Shown here: positions 10,370-22,624 of the stretch, in pieces
How positions within the stretch are numbered: position 1 is the stretch's first letter
Layout: every line of letters begins with the position of its first letter
Origin: Branchinecta lynchi
Taxonomy: Eukaryota; Arthropoda; Branchiopoda; Anostraca; Branchinectidae
Direction: 5' to 3'
Length of the DNA stretch: 64,000 nt
Assembly: GCA_023053575.1 (NCBI GenBank)
Contig: JAKZAP010000018.1
Location: forward strand, 930,001-994,000
Translations under genes and position numbers: made by a program
Notes under the pieces: model-generated
Seen by the model: the letters and a program-made list of their open reading frames with translations, nothing else
The model's database searches: none
What the model was told of the DNA's origin: nothing

Positions 10370-12020
10370 AATTAGGGCTGGTCCAGTGCTCATTAGCACT
10401 GGACGCTTCGATTCCCCGACCTCAAAAACCATCATTGCTCATCGAACATTAGCCTCTGACACTTCGATACGTCCGACGACGAATTGAAAATCCGACGACG
10501 AATTGAAAATCCGACGACGAATTGACGCCAGACGCGCTAGAGGAACAATAACAATCACACGTGAGATCCGGGGATAAGTTAACTGACGGGTGAATAAGTG
10601 ATTAGGCTTCGAGACGCGCATTAGCCCCGTGGAAAAGTCACTCAGCACTGAGCATGAAGTCGGAAGCCAGAAATGACAAACTTGATGACGCTTGACAGAC
10701 AAACTTGGTTAAAGCAAAAAGAGGGGAAGAGGCATTTTAAACAGTTTTAAACATGGTTAGACCTAAGAGGAATTGAAAATAGCAAAACAAACCTGGATAA
10801 ACGTACACGAAGAAGTAACGGTCATTGTTTTTTTTTACGATAGCGCACCTAGCGGCCAAAAAAGAACTAATCTGAGAGGATTTTATGAGGGGCGTATTCT
10901 CAGATCTCAACATTGCCTATTTGGCTATGAAGGAACATTAGCTCTGGACAGTTCGATTCCCAGACCTCAAAAGCCATTATTGACATTATTAATTATGTCT
11001 AACAAAATGCTGTCTGAGGTGTGATAAATCTTAATATAAGGTTGAGCGTAATCAATTAAAGGTTTTATACCTTTGTTAACTTTTCAGTTTTTGTTTTATT
11101 ATTTTAAACTTAGCTATAATTTTGTATCGTCTAAAACTACTCAGGACTGTTGAAATACAAACCTTTTTTTTTTTTACTTAAAATTGTTTTGTTTGATTGT
11201 AACTTGTTTAAAAATGTTTTACAACAGCCAAACCCGTTTTTAGCGTTTTTACGACAGGTAACACAAAATAGTTGGAAGGGTTGAATGTAACTAGTGTAAA
11301 AGTGTTTTCCAACACTTAAACCGTTGTTAGCGTTTTTTCTTTACGGCAAGTAACACAACATATATAGTTAGAAACGCGCACAATGAACCAAATAGGTCAG
11401 ACAAATTTTTTGGGTATCTCCTCCTTGAACACACTGAACATAAGAATGCCGACCCTTGCGCGATAAAGTCAGATCGTCTGAAACTGTACCAACGATGGGA
11501 CACATGAGCTGTCTCTCGTCGCACATGTGAGCTATCGTCACATGAGCTATTAAGTAAATACAGGGAATACTGTAAATAATGTCTGAAATGTAGAAATTAA
11601 TTAATTTTATTTAGAGGAAAGTCCAATGGTAATTTCAAATGTTAGAAGGATTAACGCCACTGAGTAGTGGAGGAGCAGTAGCCCAACAAGTAAGAAAATG
11701 AACGGGCAAAAAGATGCTACTCGGAAAACGAAAACCAACTTTAAAACATTATTGCTTATCGGGGAACATTAGCCCCTAGCACTTGGATTCCCCGACCTCA
11801 ACTCAGCAAAATCAGTACTTTTGCATGTAGGGAAACATCAGCCTCTGACACTTCGATTCCAGTCCTCAGTGAATGTTAGCCCAGGCCACATTGATTCCCC
11901 GACTTCGCGGGGAAGGTTAGCCCTGGGCAAGTCGAATCCCGATCTGTCGGGGAATATTAACTCCGACACATCGAATCGCCGACAAACCGCGAAGCATAGC
12001 GTGTGAAGCACCGATTCCCA
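10370..12020. repeat. Dispersed GGGGAACATTAGCCCC / TTCGATTCCCCGACCTC words
   Basis: Short related segments with variants of CGGGGAACATTAGCC, a TAGCACTTCGATTCC segment and CCCCGACCTCAA recur near 10385-10430, 10440-10470, 10935-10975, 11757-11805, 11830-11870 and 11880-11990. In 10470-10530 the unit TCCGACGACGAATTGAAAA is repeated three times. The stretches between (10980-11650) are AT-rich with nothing recognised. The element type is unknown. Confidence 0.4.
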
Positions 12021-12059
12021 GATACGGGAACTATAGACGCTGGCTTGTCAGTATCTGTT

Positions 12060-12997
12060 TTTATGGCACTTGCCTTCGGCCAAGTGCCGTATATCGATCG
12101 CAATTTCTGTCCGTCCGTCATTCCGGGTTTTGCTAGTTCGGGCACTTCCATAGAAGCTTGGACGACGAAACTTGACAGGCATATCAGAGACCCGACAAGA
12201 TTAAGTTGGAAATAGTCCCTTCCCCGATCCGAGCATCGTGGGGAGAGTGGAAGGAGGGGGGATCCTGAATCTTGTGGTATTTATAACTCTTGAACGGGTG
12301 GCTGGATCTTAATGAAACTTACTATTTGGAAAGACCTCGTGTCTCAGACGACGTCGTGAAATCTTGACCGGATCCGATGACTTCGGGGGGAGTTGAAGGG
12401 GGAACCGGAAATCTTGGGAAACGCTTAGAGTGGAGGGATCGGGATGAGACTTGATGGAAAGAGTAAGCACAAGTCCTAGGTACATCACAGACGTAAATGA
12501 ACCGGATTCGGGCACCATGTGGGGAGTGGGGGGAATTCTGAACCGGATTCGGGCACCATGTGGGGAGTGGGGGGGGATTCAAATTTCAAGGACGAGAAGA
12601 GAAGATGTCAGATTGCGAAGGTTTATGTGTACTAGTCGTACTCAGCCACAGTGGGAGGAGTTGGAGGGGGATATTGTGTGGCTCACATAGGGGTCAAAAC
12701 GAGCGAAATGACTTGAAGATAATCTGTTTATGTGTTGAACCAGATTCGGCCGTGGGGAATTTGAGGGGGCCGGTACTGGAAATAGTATGGCAATCGTAGG
12801 GATCAAACTAGTGTGATGAAACATTTGCCCTAGATGATCTGAGACGATGCCGGAAATGCTCAGACTCGCGTCAAACTAGATACCCTATTTCTAGGTCCGA
12901 TCCTAGGGGGGTTGAAGAGGGTATTTTGTGACGTTTTAACCTACTTTCTTGTACCATCTACTCGTAACAAGTGGCAAATGAGCTCGTAGCTTCAACT
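12060..12997 (-). repeat. Family A minisatellite element (pearl/HINE-like), copy 2
   Basis: On the plus strand it starts with the hairpin ATGGCACTTG-CCTTCGGC-CAAGTGCCGT (12061-12088), followed by CTGTCCGTCCGTC and GTTTTGCTAGTTCGGGCAC. Then come units with GATGAAACTTG / TGATGAAACT and GGGGGGAGTTGGAGGG-type words. The right end near 12970-12997 has CAAATGAGCTCGTAGCT, the inverse of the start of the long copy at 31058. Open frames on both strands are by-products of the repeat composition. Confidence 0.6.
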
Positions 12998-13009
12998 ACA
13001 TCGCGGTAA

Positions 13010-13400
13010 ATGATGAAAAGCAAGGAACCCTAATGAGTTGTTCTTAGTTATTCAGAAGGCCAGAATACCTTGACAACCTCCATCCCCACTTATAAGTTTG
13101 ATTCCTTTCCGCTAGATGCCGGAAGGCTGAGAAGCACTTTTTGTCTTTCAGTTCATTACTATATTTGTTTCAATCTCAGGTGTCTTTCCCATCAAATATA
13201 GTTTGTCTACGAGGCTCTGACATTAGAGTCCTGGACATCTAAATTCAGTTCAAAAATTTACTTCTTTTTATTTGTCACGGTACAAGTCTCTTGCATAAGT
13301 TAACGTTCCATCTACCTAATAGCCAGTTAAGTTTGGCATAAAAGCCAAATTCGGTGAAAATGCTGTGACAGCTACATTTTGAGAATAAAATCTCTCTCTC
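13010..13400. other. No recognised feature
   Basis: AT-rich intergenic sequence ending in a short TCTCTCTCTC run at about 13392-13402. Confidence 0.4.
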
Positions 13401-13404
13401 TCAA

Positions 13405-14500
13405 GTGGTACCTAGGGGCACGGGCCTCCTGAGGGGGGGGCGCAGTGCCCCCCCCCCCGCTGGACGTTTTGGGCATTTGGTCAAATTTTCGCCCAAGGCA
13501 AAAATTCGGTCAAAACGGGCATCGTGGCGAAGCCGTGATGTTCTTTTTCTAAAATCGTGTGTCTACGCATTTCGAAATTGGGTGATTTAACGTGTTTATT
13601 GGTTCCCCTTTCTTTATCGAATTCGCTAATTCATCCAACTTTTCTTCACTCCGCATCGATTTCACCTCATTCGGTCTGTCCCTTCGTAAATTCGGTGATT
13701 TAACCTTATTTGGTCTCATTCGTTAGCAAATTCGGTCATTCGCCAGACTTTTCTCAAGTCCGCATCTGTTCTATCGCATTCGGTCGGTCCATTTCATAAT
13801 TCGGTCATCAATCAGATTCATTTGGTTCTGATTCATGACCAAATTCGATAGTTCTTCCAGCTTTTGCTCAGTCCGCATCGATTTCAATCAATCAATCAAA
13901 GTTTAATCCGAATAGCTAAAACCTAGAAAAGGAATACAAATTTATATATGGGGATTCATATATTCTTGCCATCTTACGCCGTCTCTCGGCCCACTTACCC
14001 CGTCTCTCGGCCCATGATATGTATTATGTATTATGTACATATGTATTATAGTCCGTCCTTGTGTAAATTCTGTGATTTAACCTGTTAATTTGGTCTCATT
14101 CTTTACCGAATTCGGTAATTCGGTCAGTCTATTTCATATTTCGGCCATTAAACAGATTCAATTGGTTCTGATTGTGACCGAATACTACAATTCATCCAGC
14201 ATTTGAATGAATGAATGAATTTATTACATGCATCCTTGTAATAAGGCATTTTTGTTGTTCAGTCCGCATTGATTTCGCCGGATTCGGTCCGTCCCTGCGT
14301 AAAATCGGTGATTTAACCTGTTTATTTGGTCCCAGTCTCTACCGAATTCGGTAATTCGGTCGCATTCAGTCAGTTCATTTCATAATTAATTTCGGTGAGA
14401 TTCATTTGGTTCTGATTCGTTACCAAATACGGTAATTCACCCGATTTTTTTTAGTCCGTTTCTATTACTAGACTTCAAACAAAATAGAAAAACGATATTT
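13405..14500 (+). repeat. Family D element, first part (TTCGGTAATTCGGTC tandem units), copy 1
   Basis: It opens with GGGGCACGGGCCTCC and poly-G/poly-C runs (13431-13460). Repeated units of roughly 130-140 bp follow, containing ATTCGGTNATTTAACNTG, TTTGGTCTCATTCNTTACC, GAATTCGGTAATTC and CAGTCCGCATCGATTTCAC. The same succession occurs at 35032-35450. A diverged tandem array embedded in a larger dispersed element. Confidence 0.5.
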
Positions 14501-15010
14501 TCGGTTTTTTTTCTTGATCAGCTATATAGTTACCCCTCCAAGATGATGTGCGAGGGATAAATAAAATTTCGGATATTTCGGTTGCACTTCTGGCAAACCG
14601 TCCTCAGCGAAAAAAAATAAAACTAAATCATAAAATCCACCACAATCACAACAGGAAAACGATGCCGAACCAACAGACAATAAGACGACACGTAACTAAA
14701 AACCAGAAGAACGATGCGGACTGAACGGCATGCAGATAAAAATAAAATAACGAAAGATAAAATGTGCGTGTTCAAAGTGTATATGTACAAATCTGTGATT
14801 ATTTACAATTCTGAATTCTGTGTATATTTACGATTTACCATCCGTCTGGGAAAGCGCAGAAGCTTTCCCAGAAAACGGCCCACTCCAAAAATCTATAATA
14901 TGTTTGACCACTTTGAATAAAACCTTCCGGCTTCCACAGAACTGGCCACTGCTAACAAGATCCATGCGCGACTCGCAAAATAGCCTCTTTGCTCTGTATG
15001 CTCTTTTACG
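14500..15010. other. No recognised feature within the family D copy
   Basis: Unlike the 35-kb copy, this copy is interrupted here by unrelated sequence. It precedes a Penelope-like fragment on the other strand and was probably inserted later. Confidence 0.3.
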
Positions 15011-15139
15011 GATTTGTTATTTATTCAGCGCCTCGCGAATTCGTATGTTCGCAACATTGGCTGAGTGTCTAGTCGGTCGCGTATTAGTGGAAGGGATATT
15101 TGAAGTAATTGGTAGGATAACGGGAACATGAAGTAGGGT

Positions 15140-15328
15140 TTGAGGGGGTCGTAAAAATGCGGCATCCTTTTCAAGAAATCTGTCGTACACTGGGTTTATG
15201 CGGAACTCTCCAGTATCTCTGTTTAGAGCTAGGTCCCTTATTTTGTATTTTATTATCTCAAAGGCTTCCCGGATGAACTGCCCCAGACCTGACTCTCTGC
15301 CAGCTACGGGTTTCAAATCGGTGAACAA
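15140..15328 (-). pseudogene. Penelope-like retroelement fragment (GIY-YIG endonuclease C-terminus)
   Basis: The minus-strand translation has RESGLGQFIREAFEIIKYK, LALNRDTGEF and INPVYDRFL. This matches the pattern I know at the end of Penelope-type GIY-YIG endonuclease domains: an R..REA.EI helix, then LNRD.G, then a short hydrophobic terminus. The frame continues to 15017 without further recognisable sequence. No reverse transcriptase is seen nearby, so this is a short decayed fragment. A chance resemblance cannot be excluded. Confidence 0.4.
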
Positions 15329-15569
15329 CTACCACTTCATAAAAAAAAAAATCCTCAAAGCACTCATCATAGATGTCCAGTTAAAACATTCTTCATAGGG
15401 ATCTCCTTAAAGCTTTCGTCATAGGGTCGGTCTCCTTAAAGCACCCCTCACAGCCAATCGCGTGCGATTCCGCTTGCCCGTTCGGATTTCGGACCGTGTC
15501 ACCACCGCACGCTTGGAGTGATGTTAAGTGTGGTGTAATAGTGTGCTAGTTTCTTTCAATATTTACAAT

Positions 15570-16440
15570 TATTTATATTGTTTGTTTGCTATGGCACTTT
15601 GGCTTTTAATGTAAATAAATATCACAATCGTATCTAGGAAATGTTGAAGAAACGCACAACAGCTATCATCATCACAACAGTCAAAATCCGGTAGGGTGAG
15701 CTTAACTGCGCTGAAGCACCGAATATCTGTAAGGAGGAGCCCGGCTTTAAAGTTCAATGGGCGGATCAACGATCACGATACCACATTACCACCGCCTATG
15801 TTGCATCAGAAATCAGCATTCCGGGACAACTTATTTTCTCTAATATATCGTTGCGTCTTTTTTGCTGACTGTCATACTCCGATTTACTAGCTTGGATAAA
15901 TAAAAGCGGAGTTTCTTCTTTCTTATCTATTCGTTGTTATTACATACTCCGGGATTATTTGTATTGTTGACAAGCATTCGTATTAACGGTCTTAACTGAG
16001 AACTCCATGTAAGCTCTGGAATCAGCTACAAGTAGGTCGGTTATGTGTGTACATTTTTCGCAGTGTTGTCACTTTAGATCCAGAAGAAAAAAAATTCTTT
16101 GGTACTACAAACAACAGAAAGTTCCATCAGATAACACTAGAGCAATCTGCCAGCTGCAGAGACGGTTTATTTTAGCAGCCATGGCGCACTCGTCACTCAG
16201 CTCTACAAAAAGGTTGATTTTCGTACATGGCCGAGAGTTTTTGAACTTCCGCGCCTTGCAATACCATGCTCTGAAATCGTCTCCGCCGATACACAAAAAA
16301 GTCAATGACAAGCGATAACAATAAAACGGCTTATTTTTGAAGCGCTATCTAGTGGGAGTCAGAAATGTGTCCGTGTGAGCATCTTATAGAAGTCAGAGCA
16401 TAGTTAGTGCCCACTGTGCTTTAAAACTGAACTGATGGGT
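15570..16440 (+). repeat. Family D element, last part, copy 1
   Basis: Aligns by eye with 35580-36250: AAAGTTCAATGGGC, ACTAGCTTGGATAAATAAAAG, GATAACAATAAAACGGC, TAGCGCTATCTAGTGGGAGTC-type and CCACTGTGCTTTAA segments occur in the same order. With 13405-14500 it forms one long decayed element split by later insertions. Confidence 0.45.
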
Positions 16441-17540
16441 TGCTTTTCGGACACACGCGTCCGACTGCCGCATGGTGTCAGAGCCCATGCAATTCCAAAA
16501 TAAAGGCCGGAAAAGAATCAAGTCTCTAAACACCTAATATTCAAACAAGAGATGCGAGTACTGGTGTTACAATCGTTTATTATGCTAATCGAAAACAGTC
16601 TTCACAATACAAGGCAAATCACAAAGTATCGCTGAAGCCAAACCGCAAAATCCAACTTTCCATAACTGTGTCCTACCACGGAAAAACGAAATAAAGGATG
16701 TCTAGAAACCTTTAAGCAGCCACCCCACCTTCTTAATTCATTTACCCTTCAACCTCAGCACTGAACCCCTCGGGTGTTCAGAATTGCACACTACCTGATG
16801 TCAAAGCACAACCAAGCCCCCCCCCCCCCCATACGACAGTTATATTCCCGAACCACAGCAGTTACTTAGACTGCAACTGCCACATTTTTCTAAACACGAG
16901 AACCATGAAACCGGCATTCCGGATCATTACTCTGTCAGCACGAAAAACCTATTCTGCCAATTCTAAAAAAAATTGTTTATCCCCCCCCCCCCCCCCCCCC
17001 GGCTAAGAGATGGCCAAAACTGCGGAGTGAATAACAACCCCGAGAAATGGATAGCGTGGCCGAGAATGAGGTCCGACTTTTTTTTTTACTTTGTCATTTT
17101 TCTCTCAAAGCACCTCTTTCTTTTTTGCCTTTTTCTCCAGCCACTGATTTTGATCCGCCAAATGTACCCTGTAACCCAAGAACCCAAGAACTAGTTTATG
17201 TGCAGGAAAACGGCTCACAGAAAGATACATATACGAATCAACCAAAAAATAGAAAGAAAAAAAACGCCTATTTACAAAAACGCTCACATCCATTTACACA
17301 GTCAAACAAGGTGCATAAAGAGAAGAATCTGTCTAAGGTTACGTCATCGTCCTCCCCCCCCCGTTCGCCTCTTTTGCGTTCCGTAAAAATGTATTACGAT
17401 ACTTATGACACTGCTTTCTTGGGAACGGGATACCCTGTTGTTCGCATTCGTTGGCGTTGCAACCCCTTGTACGCCTAACTCAAAACGACTGATTGCGTAG
17501 ACCGACAAGGGCATACTCTTTGGATGCCTTTTACCAAAAG
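16441..17540. other. Low-complexity stretch with long poly-C runs
   Basis: Poly-C runs lie at about 16818-16830, 16981-17000 and 17355-17362. No conserved coding signal was recognised in the open frames here (for example 17047-17478). Confidence 0.5.
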
Positions 17541-17552
17541 CAACGCCAATTT

Positions 17553-18092
17553 AGAAACTACCATAATTCCTGTACAAATCTGGTTCATTTTAAAGTGGCA
17601 TGTTACGCCAGACTGCCCTTTAGGTGCTGTGAAATACCGTGGATAAAACTTCAGCCGTACCGAATTCCATTTTAAAATCAACTCGATTAACTTTTGACCA
17701 CTTGCGCCCTGGATCTAGGATCTGATGTCTCAACCCGAAGTGATAATCCAAATTTAAATCCAGTCGCCCCCCCCCCCCCCTTTCGTAACGAAGTCAACTT
17801 TGTGGATGGATCTCTAGAAACTACCATAATTTCTGTACAAATCTGGTTCAAGGAAGGTTTATTTTAAAATGGCATGTTACGCCAGACTGCCCTTTAGGTG
17901 CTGTGAAATACCGTGGATAAAACTTCAGCCGTACCGAATTCCATTTTAAAATCAACTCGATTAACTTTTGACCACTTTCGCCCTGGATCTAGACCTGATA
18001 TTTCAGCCCAAAGTGATAATCCAAATTTAAATCCAGTCGGCCCCCCCCCCCTTTCGTAACGAAGTCAACTTTGTGGATGGATCTCTGCCATG
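17553..18092. repeat. Tandem duplication, two units of about 265 bp
   Basis: Unit 1 (about 17553-17814) and unit 2 (about 17815-18092) are nearly identical: AGAAACTACCATAATT, TGTTACGCCAGACTGCCC, TAGGTGCTGTGAAATACCG, TAAAACTTCAGCCGTACCG, AAATCCAGTCG, a poly-C run, then TTTCGTAACGAAGTC. They differ mainly by a small insertion (AAGGAAGGTTTA) in unit 2 and by poly-C length. It lies just downstream of the ZFAND stop codon and may belong to its 3' UTR. The minus-strand AATAAA at 17863-17858 exists only because of the unit 2 insertion. Confidence 0.75.
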
Positions 18093-18473
18093 CTGTCTCG
18101 ACAAGATATCGAAGCTTCACTGTCACTAAAGATTTTACTGAGCAGAGATAGCAAAATACTGAATCCCAGACTGATGTCCCACTTTAAAACTGTTTGCACT
18201 TATGTCCACCCATTCACATACACGTCCAATTAGCACGCAACATCTCAGCACCGAAAACAGCAAAAAACGAAAAAAAAATATATATGGGCCTCCCTTACAA
18301 ACGGCATACCCTATATTTAGCTCGCCTGTTAGTCACACCACCTCTTAAAACACGAGCTGGTCTACATACGGTATTTTTTTGTTTTGTTTTACACAAGTGC
18401 ACAATTTTCGGGGTATATCTCTATATATATATCTGAACGTGCTGAAACTAGAATTTCGCATTTTCCCCACGTT

Positions 18474-18622
18474 TTATATTTTCTGGATCTTCTGACCCAC
18501 GACGACTGGGTTGTTCCTTCGGATCTCCTCGGCACCATGCTCGCGGTAGTTGAACGAACACTCATGTTTGTCACTATATCGGTGGACTGAACAGTAAAGA
18601 CCGCCACACCGACATTCGAAGC
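18474..18622 (-). CDS. ZFAND5/6-type A20/AN1 zinc-finger protein, last coding exon (AN1 finger)
   Basis: Encodes the rest of the AN1 zinc finger and the conserved C-terminus: FECRCGGLYCSVHRYSDKHEC, with the AN1 Cys/His ligands, then NNPVVVGQKIQKI and TAA. It begins after TTTCTGTTTCAG in phase 1, joining GLTG|F exactly as in the family. This is the fourth exon of the gene with exons at 34749-34639, 30531-30360 and 28275-28081. Total predicted length is 208 residues, the usual size for ZFAND6-like proteins. Confidence 0.96.
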
Positions 18623-18699
18623 CTGAAACAGAAAAGGATTTAGTATAGTGACTACCGAATTAAAGTCCAAGGGGAAAATAACAGCTTACTCTGCTTCTA

Positions 18700-19605
18700 C
18701 GTAGGCGATCTCAATGACGTCTTTTGCTTTTGGTGGACCCTAGGCCATCCACGGGTGTTTTGCCCCCAAACGTAAAAACACCAGTACATTAGCACACGCG
18801 ATTCTTGTTCGAGCCATAGGTGGATTGACTATGGTCAATCATAGCTGGTCACTGGACCGTAAGGAACAAGGCAACACGGTTACCAACTGTAGCCTGATTC
18901 CTCAACAATATAGGCTACACCCCACTTGGTCTCCCCCCCCCAACACCGGTCTAACCGGCATAGGGGTAAGGACGGCACTGGGCGATCTGATAGATACCAA
19001 ACTTTTAAAATGTCAGATTTTCTAAATTCGAGTACGTCAATCTTCCTTCTGTTCTTGTTTTTCAACGGATTAGGGACAAACTCTTAGCCCCGTCACAAAC
19101 AATTGCAACATATCCAGACAACGACGTTTTTACTCCATTTTTGCATCATTTACACGGACAAAATTAAATTTCACTGGTTTTAAAGTTTCCGATTTTCTTT
19201 TAATTCCACCGAGCAGAAAAACAGTAACATTAGTCCATTACTGGCCCCGCAGTCGTACACAAACCCTCACTTTTTGGACACAATACTCCAAAGTTGGGTA
19301 TACTTGAACGCATGAGCATCGATGCACATACGTTGGTGCACCATGCCCTGGAACGCGGGAAAAATACCCCTATAGAAATCTTTAGTATTAGTTGTTCAAA
19401 TATTTCCCCCCTAAGCTTGGAGCACTGTGCACTGAAACTGAGGATGTTTGTATGACTGAAGCACCCCGTCAATTTCTTGAGATCAAATAAATATATCCGA
19501 GATTCCAAAAACAAACTGTTCAATTTCTCTTAGTCATCGACCAGAGCAATATCAAAATCAATTATGCAGAGACAGACTATTTAGCTTGGAAGAATATAAC
19601 TGGGT
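18700..19605. other. ZFAND intron stretch, no recognised feature
   Basis: No exon, RNA gene or clear repeat was identified in this part of the 9.5-kb intron between the AN1-coding exons. Confidence 0.4.
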
Positions 19606-19611
19606 CACAAT

Positions 19612-19964
19612 CAGGGTTGCCACTTGACTCATGCATACCTAAGTAGCAAAAACGTACTACCAGTGGACAAAATGTACTAGGCTACGTAAAAAAAAAGCGC
19701 AACACTCGCATTGTTTTCCACTGTTGCTGCTGCAAATCAATTTAGCGTGAACCTACCATATGACCTGAAGCGAACCTTCGTCAAAAATAGGTGTTTCATT
19801 CAGAACCAGATTAAAATCAAAGTAATTTGACCAAATATTCAGATAAAATAGACAAAATACAACTAGGGCCACATGAACTTCGACAGAATTTTTTTTTTTT
19901 TTTTAAATAGTTACCTTTTTAATATGTACTACTTGTTTCAAAAGTACTACCGATTGCAACGCTG
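19612..19964. mobile_element. hAT-like MITE with target-site duplication
   Basis: Ends CAGGGTTGCCAC and GATTGCAACGCTG form hAT-type terminal repeats (CAGGGTTGC against CAGCGTTGC). The flanks GTCACAAT (19604-19611) and ATCACAAT (19965-19972) agree at 7 of 8 positions, fitting an 8-bp duplication. Length is 353 bp with no coding capacity. A poly-T run lies at 19890-19906. Confidence 0.7.
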
Positions 19965-20129
19965 ATCACAATCACCTTGTAGACATTAGCATCAGCAACG
20001 GCATTACTACCACGTTAGTTTTATGTCTAAATATAGAAATCGCCGTGTTTACGAAAATCCAAAATTTGGATAAGCCTCAACAGGCTAGAGTGACTGAAAT
20101 TCTTAAAGTTTAAAGGTGTTTTTCCGACA

Positions 20130-20545
20130 TAATTATGTACCACACAGTCGAGCCACACGTCGAGACTCGCGTAAACGCCGTTTTGTCTAATTTTTGGGCG
20201 TTAAGTTCAAATGTCTGAAAAAAAAAGAGATAAAATCTCTATAAATAGGTTTTAAGGCTTTTGTCCTTACCATCCTGTGTAAAAAGGTTCATCAGTTTTG
20301 TGTCTAGAAGCTTGTGAAAGTATTTAATTTTATCGTTTTGACATTGTGTTGCTGCTAAATTTGAATTTCCCGCCAGAATCGAGCCACAAAATCGAAGATT
20401 ACCTCAACGGTTGTTTGTCGAATTCGAGCCACAAAATCTTGTTGGTCGTGGAAACACACTTGTGGGCCACACAAAAGACCGCGGAAACACTATTTTTGAG
20501 CCACAATCGACCCACAAACTGTTCATGGGAGCACGGAAAAACATC
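20130..20545 (+). repeat. Family G element, left member of an inverted pair
   Basis: Inverse copy of 22625-23060, with the same order of AATCGAGCCACAAAATC, TTGAATTTCCCGCCAGAATC, TTGTCCTTACCATCCTGTG and GAGACTCGCG segments. The inner end is CGACCCACAAACTGTTCATG; the better-preserved partner has the near-palindromic CCCACAAACAGTTTGTGGG. No protein is encoded. Confidence 0.65.
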
Positions 20546-21740
20546 TTATGTGAAAACACGTGAGCAATGAAAACCGGATAAAATTTCGTTACTACGTTGC
20601 TCCACTATTCACGAATAATCGATTTTCATATATTTGAAATTCCTCGTCGGATCTGTGGTACCTCCATTCGCTTGTTCCTGAGTTCTATGGCTGACGCAAA
20701 AGATTTACGAGAAAAAAGCGTCCGTACAGTGAGCAGTGATCACCTAGTTGTAGTCCGACCGCCAGCTCGTCAAAAGACGCTTAGTTTCGAAAACACCCGA
20801 CCCAAAAGGTAGTCAGTCTGACGATACCATTTTGTAGGCCAAAAAATCCTGATTCAGAATATGCTTGGAACGGTGGTATCCGACGCTGGCTTAACTCCTA
20901 AAAACCCTTTTTTGTTTTCGGTTATACTTGCTTTCTGGAAGTGTTATACCCCTTCAGGAAAAGTACTTATTTTAGTTTGGGAATTGCTCAACAGGTAGAG
21001 CGAACAAGCAAGAATCGCCGCTAATTAGTTAACCCTACAGAGAAGAAACGGAAGAGGAAATAAAATTGCGAAACAAACATGACATTACAAGCAACTAAAG
21101 ATCAGACTTCCCTGCTACTTACTCAGGAACGCCGTAAAAGGCAAAATATTCGATTTATGACTATTAAAAGTGGAAATAATGTAGCTGAACTTGGAATGGT
21201 AAGACGATGATTTTTACCCATGTTTGCAGCTCAGTCTGTCTGGTGTGTCTATTATGTGAACAGTTTACTTTAATGTGAACAATGCAGGCTTGTGGTAAAT
21301 AGTAGAACGTGTAGTAAATGGTACTAAAGAACCTGATGTGAAGACGAATGGACGTTAATTAACCTGTTGTACCGACAAGACTTGAACTTCTCGGGTGCAC
21401 CCGACGAATTTTGCAAAATTTTATTTCTTACGCACAGGAGGGGTACAAGACCTCGTTTTTACACTACCTCGATTGTTGCCGAGAAATTGTTCGTATGGGG
21501 GCAGGTGCTCTGTCGACTCGGATGAAGAATAGGGAATTTGATTTTGTGAAGCAACGTTGGCAAAGTTTGAGATTTGTGTGTCCCATTCAACTCGTCTTTT
21601 TGTGCTTTAGATATTTCGTGTGACATTTCAACACACGAGCATATTATTTGAACGAGTTGTAGTCCCTGTAGTTGTTGATTCATTCCAGCAAACTTAGGTT
21701 ATTAAGCAACAGACTCGCTTCACATCCTTCATCAACGAGT
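20546..21740. other. Spacer between inverted family G copies
   Basis: At 20600-20665 it holds one end of the family H/I element (ACTATTCACGAATAATCGATTTTC). The rest has nothing recognised. Confidence 0.4.
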
Positions 21741-21859
21741 GTCTATTCCTGGCACACAGAATCAGCGGGTTCAATTGAGTAAGAATAAACTTTTCTGCCG
21801 ACAGTAGCCCACTATACCAGATGATGGCATTTGTTTCTGAGGAGGAGAATAACTTATCA

Positions 21860-22250
21860 GGTGTCAGGTCTACTTATTTATTAACGGTATATTCATAATC
21901 AACGGGTTCGATTTGGTTGTAATCCAGTTTTCAACCACTGTGTTTGATAGCTATACTCGTTACTGAGAAGAAATAATAGAATAGCATCATGCTTCATTTC
22001 TACTTTAAGCCACCTATTCTGGAATTTATTATCGGCATATTCGGATTCAGCGGGTTCGATTTGTTCGGAAACCATTTTTCAACCTATTGTGTTTGAGAGC
22101 GATACTTCTTACAGAGAGGAAATAATGGAACAGCATCGGGCTTCATTTCTACTTTAAGCCATCGTTTCCGGAACCAGTTCCCGGCATATTCGGAATCAGC
22201 GTGTTTGATTTGATCGGAATCTACTTTTAAACCTACTGTACCGTTTGGGT
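21860..22250. repeat. Minisatellite, about three units of roughly 147 bp
   Basis: Units contain CGG(A/G)(T/A)TCAGCGGGTTCGATTTG, TTTTCAACCTATTGTG, TTAC(A/T)GAGA(G)GAAATAAT and GCTTCATTTCTACTTTAAGCC, starting near 21893, 22043 and 22190. They are diverged by about a fifth by eye. The array stands alone, without a GACA microsatellite or hairpin that I can identify. Confidence 0.6.
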
Positions 22251-22620
22251 TAGGGGGGTATCACATTTTCAGGACCTTGCGGTCGGACTATTTCCCAGAA
22301 GCGATCTCAAACGCCCCACACCACAGAGGGTATCACGTACAGATTTTATCTCAAAACGTGATCCAACGACCGTAACAAATGACACACCTGTTTCGTCTGC
22401 TGTTATCTAACCTTAATCACCGGGGAATGAACATTGAAAGCCCCAACCGACTTTGTTAGTCACCCAATCAAATACGTAAGAGCAAGTTTGATGTAATTAG
22501 ATAACGTCACAGAGGCACCATGAATAAGCACGCAGACGCGTAGGTATCAGGTATGGATTTTTGTGACGTCTGTCCCAGCTAAGATCCGGTATCAAGTCGC
22601 CTTATTCCGATTCAGCTCTC
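22251..22620. other. No recognised feature
   Basis: Sequence between the minisatellite and the right family G copy, with no recognisable gene. Confidence 0.4.
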
Positions 22621-22624
22621 TAAA

